From assembly GCA_022661535.1 (NCBI GenBank), contig JAKULF010000003.1, forward strand, positions 1,612,001 through 1,676,000: 64,000 bases of DNA, in the 5' to 3' direction. The notes under the pieces are model-generated. The model was not told where the DNA came from, searched no databases, and worked only from the letters and a program-made list of their open reading frames with translations. This document shows positions 56,398 to 64,000 of this stretch, piece after piece (positions within the stretch are counted from its first letter, which is position 1; each line of letters opens with the position of its first letter). Source of the stretch: Eutypa lata. Its lineage: Eukaryota; Ascomycota; Sordariomycetes; Xylariales; Diatrypaceae. Both the position numbers and the translations under genes were made by a program.

Positions 56398-57022
56398 ATG
56401 GAGGCTCTCCAGCTAGCTCAGATGCTAGCTGATCTCAACGATCTTCAAGCTGCTGTGGGCTTTACTCTTCGCTTTGTCATTCTATGATATGATAATATAT
56501 AACTAATTTCGTATTGTTTTATGTAGCAAGATCAAACGGCCTCCAAATCTCTTGTAGATGCCAACAAGACCCTCGATCGCAGGACCCAGTCAGAAACCCT
56601 TCCACTTTCAGCTAAGAGCACCCCCGACAGTCCATTACCTACTCCCAATGGCGGCAGACGAACCACAGACAAGTTCGGCCGGCATCTCTTTACACCCCCG
56701 CTGTCAAGGACGAACTCGGGAACACCTTCCTCAGTTCCCGGAACACCAAGAAACGAGGTATGTTTGTCCGCTGGTGGACTAGAACCATGTGTGGTCTTCT
56801 AATGTATGTCAGGGTCTCGAGACGGACATTAGCCGAGCTTCCAGCCTCTTGTCACTATATGAGATCCGCGCCAAGCTCAAAGAGCAGGACAGCAGCAGCC
56901 TTCAGAAGGCGCGTGAGAAGGTCAACGCGCTAGCAGCCAAACAAACTCAGATGACTACAGAGAAGGGAGGGTCTCCTAATCATACGCGGAAAGGTTCCGG
57001 TCGCATAAGCTACCCTAAGTAG
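56398..57022 (+). CDS. Small S/T-P-rich protein of unknown function
   Basis: Three exons, 56398-56454, 56527-56757 and 56813-57022, encode 165 aa. The product starts MEALQLAQMLADLNDLQAA (amphipathic helix). It has a middle segment with many SP/TP sites (STPDSPLPTPNGG, HLFTPPLSR, NSGTPSSVPGTPR) and a helical third part, GLETDISRASSLLSLYEIRA with KLKEQDSSSLQKAREKVNAL. It ends in a basic tail, KGSGRISYPK. Dense SP/TP motifs suggest phosphorylation by CDK or MAPK; that is inference. The helix-spacer-coiled-coil plan and consistent splice phases argue that it is a real gene. Intron 1 uses a poor donor (GTGGGC) but a good CTAAT branch. I do not recognise a family. Confidence 0.65.
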
Positions 57023-58260
57023 TGAACGCCCAGGACATTGCGCAGCTGTGAAAATGATGAGAGTAACATGATTAAGTACTGGGCGTTAAGGGCGTTGCGA
57101 TTAATGATGAAACTGGGGCACAACGGGTCACGAATAGTTATGAACGAAGGACACACGGACGGGGACAAAAAGCTTTACATGTTATTGGAGGCGGCCTTAA
57201 AAAAAATACCAGTTTACCTGTATGTAACTGGTTGGCCCACAGGAGGATATAGGAACCCGACTATGGTTATGGATCGGTCTTTTGATAGTAATGGTAATGA
57301 TGGGAGAGTGTACGGAACACAAGACTCTGAACAGGTATAATCATTTGCATCTGACTTCTGAACTCTCTACATAATCATTGGTGTGGACTTACATACTCAC
57401 CGCTTGTGTCACTGTTGTCTATTAACAAAAAAGCAAGTATGTTCTATAGTACTCATCACTGATCTAAGGATTTTATCTCATAATAGCGCTTCCACAGCTT
57501 TGAATATTGCGAACTTCGGCTTTCAATTGTAAATTTATACCTGCTCTTCAAAGACAAGCCCCTCCTCAAAACAAGCTGTACCGGTTTTCGTTTCACTTAT
57601 AGGTATGTGTTAGACCTAGGTATATAGATAAAGAATCATATGGCATTTTAGATTTAGTTAACAACTATTTACATATTAGTGAAGGATGATATAAACTTAA
57701 TCCTTACTTCTTATTAAGAACATAAGCAGCCGTTACCATATTATGTATATACACACAAAGGTCATAGACTCATGTCGTAATGTCGTAATGTCGTAATGCA
57801 ACTTACAAAATACCTACCTACCTACTACTTGCTTTGATGTAATTCTTTACTCGGTGAACAAATCCAATTACCTAAGGTATGTATGTATGTACTTTGTGGT
57901 AACGCTATTCAATGGGGAAAGTGGGGGTAGACCAAGGCAGCTAAGCTCCGAAATTACCACTTATAAGGTGGGGGCTCTCCTGCACTAGGATAAAAGCACG
58001 GACTGTCGTCGCATTGGGCTGCTAAATTAGTGCCGACAGCTTTTGGCCTTGGGGGTTGATCCAAAATTTCGCTGGCTGGAGATCCAAACGTCACTTTTTA
58101 CTCATCTTCAATACTTAATTCTACACATACTACGAATACGTATTTTACATACAGCTTTTCTTACCACATTTTTTTGCCAATCCCTTTCACCCACATATAT
58201 GTAATACTCGAGAACAGATACTTAGGCCCATCTTCCATCTCAACGTCAACGCGTTTCGTC
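57023..58260. other. Intergenic spacer
   Basis: 1238 bases. A 100-codon frame at 57038-57340 starts with TTG and has no motif. Tandem ATGTCGTA (three units) lies at 57772-57795, and ACCTAGGTA at 57614-57622. 57640-57740 is AT-rich. No gene recognised. Confidence 0.5.
57772..57795. repeat. Three tandem copies of an 8-base unit ATGTCGTA
   Basis: Perfect triplicate of ATGTCGTA in an intergenic spacer, most likely simple replication slippage. Confidence 0.85.
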
Positions 58261-59996
58261 ATGGCAAGTAGCGTGGATGCGAAGCTCTTGCGAGCTACCA
58301 AGTTTCCTCCCGAGTTTAACCAGAAAGTTGACATGCAAAAGGTCAACCTCCAGGTCATGAAGAAGTAAGTACAACCAGTACTCACCTACTTCCCAATTAT
58401 ACTGACATCGCGCTTTAGGTGGATAGCCAGCAGGATCTCCGAAATACTAGGATCCGAGGATGACGTTGTTATTGAGCTCTGCTTCAACTTAGTTGAGGGC
58501 ACCAGATTTGTACGTACGGCCTTCGCACCCATATTCCTACAAATGAAGTTACCACGTTGACTAACTCTCAATTTTAAAGCCTGACATCAAGTCCATGCAA
58601 ATTCAACTTACCGGTTTCCTCGATAAAGATACGGCCCCATTCTGTAAAGAGCTCTGGAATCTCTGTCTTAGTGCCCAGTCCAGTCCACAAGGCGTCCCAA
58701 AAGAATTACTGGAGGCTAAGAAGCTCGAGCTCATCCAGGAAAAGGTGTGTTGGTTTATAACAAGCTATCCATTAACAAAGAAATTAACATTTGTTAGATC
58801 GATGCGGACAAAGCTGCAGAAGAATTGCGGGTCAGGCGAGAAACCCAAGAACGCCGAGAACGGGAACTTGCAGAAATTCGAGAACGAGAACGTCGAGAGC
58901 GCAGCTTTCGTGGTGGTCGCGGGGATAATTGGCGTGGTGGCCGTCGAGGTGGGGATAGAGCATACGAGGATCGCGGTAGAGGCGGCTTCGGTCGAGGCCG
59001 AGGTCGGTCTGTAACCCCACCGAGACGAGACTCCTACCAAGGAAACCGAGATAGGGATCGATATGTACCGCAGGGCCGCCGCGGAGGTTGGCAAGGTTCT
59101 AGACGGGGTCGATCGCCTACCCGCTCCGCTTCGCCCAACTCTCGGGGCTCTTTGTCGTCTTCCCGCTCGCGGTCTCGGTCAACTAGTAACTCGCCCGGTC
59201 CTAGCCGACGAGGAAACCGTCGATCGATTAGCCCACCTCGCCATAGACCTCGCTACAGAGACTCCGATAAGAGGAATAGATCAGGTGGCCGTGGGAGAGA
59301 GAATAGGCCGCGGAGGGAGACTCGCAGGAGAAACACATCTTCTCCTGAGGATGCTAGCGCTTCTGATGCTAGCAGATCAGCTTCGCCGCCACCAAAAAGG
59401 CGTAGATACTCGGACTCGCTTAGCCGTTCAAGATCTCCTCGTAGAACAGGACGACGGTCTGCCCGATCCCGTTCGTCGTCTTATTCCAGATCACCAACCC
59501 GCAGCCCAAACCGACGGCCAGTTCGAGAGCTGATTAGTCGTAGCCGCTCACCTGATCGTCGCGGAAGGTTAAGGAGGTCACCGAGCCGGAGTAATGGTAC
59601 TTCGGAATCGTTGGAAGACAAGAAACATTCACGGCGTAGAGACTCAAGCAGAGGCAAAGGGGCCAGCCAATCTCCCCCTTCGAGAAAGCGGAGACACTCT
59701 CCAGACTCCCCTCATATGCGTAACAGATCAGCTGATGTTTCGGAAGATGAAGACAGACACCGATCCCCAAAACATCAAGCGGCCGTCAAGGCCGAGGAGG
59801 TTCGTTCTAATTCATAGGGAATTTTACGTGGCTATTTTATTCATTTATTTCGCATTGCGATAGAGCACTGACCGTTTGACTCGAGTCTCAGGCCAAAACA
59901 CCACAGCAACAAGCCAACGAGTTACGAGAAAAGCTCCTGAAGGAGAAAATCAAGAAGATGAGAAGAACCTCGAGCAGCGACGCCGTCAATAGTTGA
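58261..59996 (+). CDS. PWI-domain SR-rich splicing factor (SRRM1/SRm160-like)
   Basis: Five exons (58261-58364, 58419-58509, 58580-58744, 58798-59799, 59892-59996) encode 488 aa. The PWI fold occupies residues about 20-120: FPPEFNQKVDMQKVNLQVMK, then KWIASRISEILGSEDDVVIE and FCKELWNLCLSAQSSPQGVP. PWI domains bind RNA and DNA and act in pre-mRNA splicing and 3'-end formation. After a charged Arg/Glu helix (REERRE type, about 125-155) and an RGG/RGRG region comes a long RS/SRSRS stretch with SP sites, the usual signal for SRPK/Clk phosphorylation and speckle location. The last exon adds ELREKLLKEKIKKMRR, seen at the end of fungal SRRM1 homologues. The exon 4 donor is GTTCGT, read through to a nearby stop if unspliced. 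All splice phases are 0 except the first. Confidence 0.88.
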
Positions 59997-61044
59997 TTGG
60001 GGCTAATCAATGCTAGAGTTTGCAGATTCAGTATTCCTTCCCACCAGGGCCTTGACAACTCGTGGAGAATCAAACTAGGCCCAAGCTGTCCTCGTGATAC
60101 CTGAGGTTAGTTACGAGTCCATGATTGGCTTTACGCACATTTAGATTCAGCTTCTTGCAAGTAGATAGATGAGAATTCAACATATTAACCCTACCGTTTA
60201 TCCCTTATAACCACGGGCCTATCCTGAGAAGGTCGCAATTCATACCATATCAAGAGCATCCGCTCCTTATAAACCTAGTTTGGACAAATTGATACTGCGG
60301 AGTTTGAAAAATCCTCTTTCTAGAAGTACCTAGAAGATATTGGCAATGGGTTTCAGACTGCTCCACGAGGTAGTAAGGTTTCTCTTGACAGCATGTTTAG
60401 AATGCGCCTTTTTAACTCTCACGTCTCGAGAAGGTAGGATACCATCAGCCATTTATACTACTTTACCTGTAGCAATTCTAGCATAATACCTACTTATATC
60501 TAAGGCGCTATCGCACAGCCGCAGCGAGTTGTATCTATGTATATTCAGACATGCTGGACACTATCACCAAATAGGAAGGCCGCCTTCATGATCTCATTGA
60601 GCCTTACTGCAGTCCCTAGTTAGGTCTTACTTGAAATTCCGTGTGTAAACTATTCCTTTCAAAATTGAAAACATATACACAGCCTTCATCCATTCCTAGT
60701 TTAGAAGGCGAGCACCTAGTAACTACCTAGAGTCGACATGAAGTCCATATTTATTATGCATGCGACATGTACAAGGAAATGTTTATAGATGGGACGTTAC
60801 TAATTCAAAAACGTGGTATGGTTATGTCGTGTGTACATAGTTAGTCACCTGGTTTGACCTGACAACATACACAGTTGTGAGATTTAAGAATGGTCCCATC
60901 TTCATGTATTGTGATAGAATAGCACTACCTATCAATTGAGCCTTCGTCGCGCCACTTTACCTCTACATTCACTCAGCAATAACTTCTCTCACCCTCCCCC
61001 CCTCTCCCTCTCCCTCTCCCTGTCTCTCATCCACCGATTCAGAT
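59997..61044. other. Intergenic spacer with a CT-rich leader
   Basis: 1048 bases. The final stretch (about 60987-61030) is an almost pure pyrimidine tract of CCCTCT units directly before the next ATG, as in strongly expressed fungal genes. Otherwise AT-rich, no gene recognised. Confidence 0.5.
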
Positions 61045-62043
61045 ATGATACTACCAACCGCTCTCTTTTTGGCTCTAATAGCACAGCCAGCCTTGTCAGC
61101 GGCCACGGACCGCGCGACATGGCTCTGGGACGCCACGATGATGCAGGACAGCACCCAAGTGGCGGACTTCCTGGCCTTCGCCGGGTCCAAGGGCGTCAAG
61201 AAGGTCTACGCGGGCGTCAACGCAGACGTCCCCAACGAGGCATTCCGCGGCTTCATAGAGCAGTGCGGCGCCCAGGGCATCGCGGTCGGCGCGCTGATAG
61301 GAAACTCGCAGTGGATACTGGACCGGGGCACGCCGAGCCTCGACGACAACCTGGGCTGGATCGAGCAGTACCAGGGAAGCGCGCCGGATAATAGCACGAA
61401 GTTCGAGGAGGTCCACATGGATATTGAGGTAAGGCTACCTACTCCTACCTACCTACCTACCTACCTACCTACCCGTCCCTCTCATGCCTCGCACTTTTTT
61501 GCAGGCAAAGGGGGAATTAGAGATATTTCAGGGCAAGTCTTACTGAACATACGCACACCACAGCCATGGATCCTCGAAGGCTGGGACACGCCCGCCAAGC
61601 AGGCGCAATACGTCGCGTCGTGGCAGGAGAAAATAAGCGCGATCGCCAACTTCAGCCGAGGCCTCGACATGGCCGTAGCCGCGGACCTGCCCTTCTGGGC
61701 CAACACGATCATCCCGTCCTCGTCGTCCTCGTCGGACTCGACGACCATGGATGTCTGGACGCTGGGCGTCGTGGACTCGGCGACCTTCATGACGTACCGC
61801 AGCGCTCCGGCGCAGCTCCTGGACGTCGCGGCGCCGGCGCTCGGGGCGGGCGATGCCACGGGGAAGCCGGTCTGGCTGGCGGTGGAGACTACCGACGTCG
61901 GGGACGCCGCGCTGAGTTACTTCGGGAGGACCGCGGGCGCGCTGGCGGCGGACCTGGTGACGGTGCAGGAGGGGGCGCGGGCCCATGCGAGCTTTGCGGG
62001 GATTGCGGTTCATGACTCGGTTGGGTGGCCGGCTTTGGCTTGA
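61045..62043 (+). CDS. Secreted protein of unknown family, possibly a TIM-barrel hydrolase
   Basis: Two exons, 61045-61428 and 61564-62043, encode 287 aa. The N-terminus is a clear signal peptide (MILPTALFLALIAQPALSA, cleavage before ATDRA). The mature part alternates strand and helix in barrel fashion: ATWLWDATMM, VKKVYAGVNADV, IAVGALIGNSQWIL, EEVHMDIEPWIL, DMAVAADLPFWA and TFMTYRSAPAQLLDVAAP. The HMDIEPW segment, with two acidic residues at the end of a predicted strand, could be catalytic as in glycoside hydrolases, but no family is recognised. Joining GAG directly to CCATGG restores IEPW, which supports the 135-base intron with a TACTGAAC branch. That intron is a multiple of three and has no stop, so the whole region 61045-62043 is also one open frame of 332 aa. 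Confidence 0.75.
   Translation: MILPTALFLALIAQPALSAATDRATWLWDATMMQDSTQVADFLAFAGSKGVKKVYAGVNADVPNEAFRGFIEQCGAQGIAVGALIGNSQWILDRGTPSLDDNLGWIEQYQGSAPDNSTKFEEVHMDIEVRLPTPTYLPTYLPTRPSHASHFFAGKGGIRDISGQVLLNIRTPQPWILEGWDTPAKQAQYVASWQEKISAIANFSRGLDMAVAADLPFWANTIIPSSSSSSDSTTMDVWTLGVVDSATFMTYRSAPAQLLDVAAPALGAGDATGKPVWLAVETTDVGDAALSYFGRTAGALAADLVTVQEGARAHASFAGIAVHDSVGWPALA
61444..61473. repeat. (CCTA)n microsatellite within the intron
   Basis: Seven full CCTA units plus CC, starting 15 bases after the GTAAGG donor. Confidence 0.9.
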
Positions 62044-63644
62044 CATTGGTATGTATGTATGTATGTATGATGAGTAATTGGTGATGCTCATAAAGTTCAG
62101 TGGTAGAAAGAAGAAAAAAAGAAAAGACTGGAAGAAAAAAAAACATATATTTGCTTGGTCGGAACGGTAGGGAGATAGACACTCCAGTACAGCGTCCAAA
62201 TAGGGGGTAAGCTAATCTTGGGTTGATTTAGAATGACTGGGCATCCTGTCATTACCCATATACTTCATAGATCTATTTCGTGAAGCACTGTCGCAAATGT
62301 CTTCTTCTTCTTCTCCGGGAAAATTTCTGGTTCTCATCAGTAGTCAGATATATATAATTCCCTTTGGGGCATATAGTTATGTAGCCATCAAGCAAACTTA
62401 TTACTGCACCAATGGACTTTCGATTCCTTGATCCACCTGTTGGTCCTTAGACAGGCTGCGTTCTGCCTCGGTTTTTTTGGGGGGGGGGAAGGGGGTGGCT
62501 GTTTAAATTAGTCAGAAAGGTTTTCTCAAGCACAAGAACAAAGATGCGACAATTGTATGAGATGACTGACTGCGTGGCCCAATTCTTGATTCTGCAATAC
62601 AGCCATCAGGTATTTGGGGTTTATATGGACGGTGTACACCACTACTGATATATGGGGGCGTTCATTCTAGGTAGGTCTTCCTAGCATCGATTGCTTGCTG
62701 ATTGGAAGCCTATAATACTAGATAGTGGCGGATAATATCTCATGGCTTATATGGTCACTTTGCGACTTCGGCTTTAATGATGATGATGCGGTGCTTCGCT
62801 TCATCCATTTTGTTCCAAGCCACCCCCCTCTGACATTTCCGACTTATACAAGTTATCTACAGGGTCGTTGGCGATCTAGGAGCAAGGGGAAACTTATACT
62901 GAACATATTACGGTGATATTGTGTCACCGAATGTTACAGCCTGGATGGATATATGTATTAGCCAGTTAGTGTGAGTGAAGCTCTATGAGGAGTCATTCTC
63001 ATTTGTATTTTGAAGCTGATATTGCCCCTAGTGCCGCTTATATGGCCGGTTTATTTTACCAGAGAAATCCTTCATCATACAAGTATGTACCGTGTTTGCC
63101 CCTTTCCGTCGAATCAGGGAGAGGCGAAGATCGTAATAGCTCCTATATTATAACCACTGCCTACAACATATAACTTCACTCGAATGATCAGATGAGCTAT
63201 TTTTAGCGTGAAACTGTTTGTCGTATTATCTTATTTACTATAATTACTCAATATTAGAGGGTTTTGCCTTCATGGCCACCCATAAATCAATGCGTGTAAC
63301 GCCCCCATACCCCCTTATTATTTTGTGGTATCGATCCCATACGATCAACTAACTATACTCCGTATGTTTTTCGAACCTCGAGACCCAATGAGGTCCTCAC
63401 TGTGCCTTCTACCCTGTAACAGCATAAAAATCATGTTTGTAACCCCCTAAAAGAAAAAAACGCCATGCGTACCTAGCCAACGGGTATAACAAACATGCAC
63501 AAATAACGAAGCAATGTGCTAAAGAAACGCCTATTCACAGACACCATCAGACCCTAAATCGATAACTTCGCCCCTAGTGTGAATATCAGAGTAGGTCCAT
63601 CGAAAACCCACAAATTTTGTCCGCTCGAGTTTTCGTTCTTCCAT
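62044..63644. other. 1.6-kb spacer at the right end
   Basis: No supported gene. A T7-G10 junction followed by AAGGGGGTGG at 62472-62498 could form a G-quadruplex on the plus strand. TATGTATGTATGTATG repeats lie just after the preceding stop (62050-62066). Frames at 62725-62916 and 62985-63173 lack motifs. Confidence 0.5.
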
Positions 63645-64000
63645 TCAATAAACAGCAACTGGTCTTCCCCCACCACCACCACCACCACCATCGCCACCGC
63701 CCGCACCCCTCCCAGCCATCAAATCCGCATAGCCAGGCAGCGCCGCGTTATGGTGGAACTGGACAGTGGGCGTGGCGGACATGACGCGCGGGCGAAGATA
63801 CGCATCGGCCTCGGCCTCGCGGAGGGCGGTCTCGAAGCTCGGGAGCCCCGTGGGGTCCTCCGCGGCCGGCGGGTCCGCCGACTCGACGCCGACCTGAAGC
63901 GGCACGCCCAGCGTCACGTTGGTGCTCATCCCGCCGCAGGACAGCGACGCCGTGAGCCAGAGGACGTAGGCGCGCGACGTGATGCACGAGTGGAAGGTCG
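63645..64000 (-). CDS. C-terminal part of an arrestin-like protein (partial)
   Basis: The reverse-strand frame enters from the right edge and stops at 63645 (about 118 codons). The visible part reads TFHSCITSRAYVLWLTASLS, then CGGMSTNVTLGVPLQVGV, LPSFETALREAEADAYLRP and a Gly-rich end (GGGDGGGGGGGGRPVAVY). An alternating beta pattern ending in a VTLGVPLQV strand, followed by a PSFETAL segment, is typical of the last strands and tail of fungal arrestin-domain (ART/PalF-type) adaptors. These recruit Nedd4-type ubiquitin ligases to plasma-membrane cargo. The N-terminal arrestin fold is outside the window, so the call is tentative. The Gly run is encoded by repeated GGT/GGC codons and may vary in length. 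Confidence 0.5.
   Translation of the reverse strand, partial: TFHSCITSRAYVLWLTASLSCGGMSTNVTLGVPLQVGVESADPPAAEDPTGLPSFETALREAEADAYLRPRVMSATPTVQFHHNAALPGYADLMAGRGAGGGDGGGGGGGGRPVAVY

Noticed and set aside
57038..57340. 100-codon frame after the S/T-P-rich gene
   Set aside because: It starts with TTG and has no motif; it is most likely 3' untranslated sequence.
61505..61563. Acceptor TTTGCAG at 61501-61504 as the end of the secreted-protein intron
   Set aside because: It would shift the frame to an early stop. The CAG at 61561-61563 restores HMDIEPW in phase.

Overview
The window is nuclear DNA of a filamentous ascomycete (Pezizomycotina, most likely a sordariomycete). The evidence is the short GT-AG introns with CTAAC/CTGAC-type branch sites, GC-rich coding exons separated by AT-richer spacers, and genes such as palC, an AflR-type Zn2Cys6 regulator, a PDR ABC pump and a GH18 chitinase. 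Species cannot be fixed from the sequence. No rRNA, convincing tRNA, CRISPR array, virus or intact transposon was found.

Layout. 0-11 kb is a dense housekeeping block: the 5' end of mcm4 (-), coatomer zeta ret3 (+), sua5 (-), cog4 (+), thoc7 (+), tubulin cofactor A (-), an HSL-type alpha/beta hydrolase (+). cox17 (+) follows at 11.5 kb, then a 4-kb spacer and a sugar transporter (16-17.9 kb). At 18.5-22.5 kb lie a possible single-TM microprotein, a tiny three-exon succinate dehydrogenase assembly factor (sdhaf1/SDH6) and a 790-aa disordered protein of unknown function. 23-25 kb carries an AflR-like Zn2Cys6 regulator. 27-28 kb is erv29/SURF4. 31-36.6 kb is a 1585-aa PDR transporter, converging on alg6 (-, 37-39 kb), which shares a 427-bp promoter with palC (+). 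42-44 kb is a PTR2-type peptide transporter. 44.8-47.7 kb (-) is an RBR E3 ligase with a long charged coiled-coil tail. After an AT-rich spacer come a C2H2 zinc-finger gene with an unresolved 5' end, a secreted GH18 chitinase, a FAHD1-like hydrolase (-), a small S/T-P-rich protein, a PWI/SR-repeat splicing factor, a secreted protein of unknown family and, at the right edge, the 3' end of an arrestin-like gene (-).

Functional themes. Three genes act in ER-Golgi traffic (ret3, cog4, erv29), two in respiratory-complex assembly (cox17, sdhaf1), two in mRNA biogenesis (thoc7, the PWI protein), one in N-glycan assembly (alg6) and one in ambient-pH signalling (palC). Three membrane transporters and the secreted enzymes make up the nutritional/stress part. 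They look like neighbours rather than one pathway: no biosynthetic cluster is visible around the AflR-like regulator or the ABC pump.

Non-coding points of interest are a cluster of MCB-like CGCG elements upstream of mcm4, repeated TACCTAGGTA palindromes concentrated in promoters, two introns with a CCTA microsatellite close to the 5' splice site, and a stopless, 3n-length intron. All exon boundaries were read by eye from splice signals, frame continuity and family resemblance; no alignment was run.
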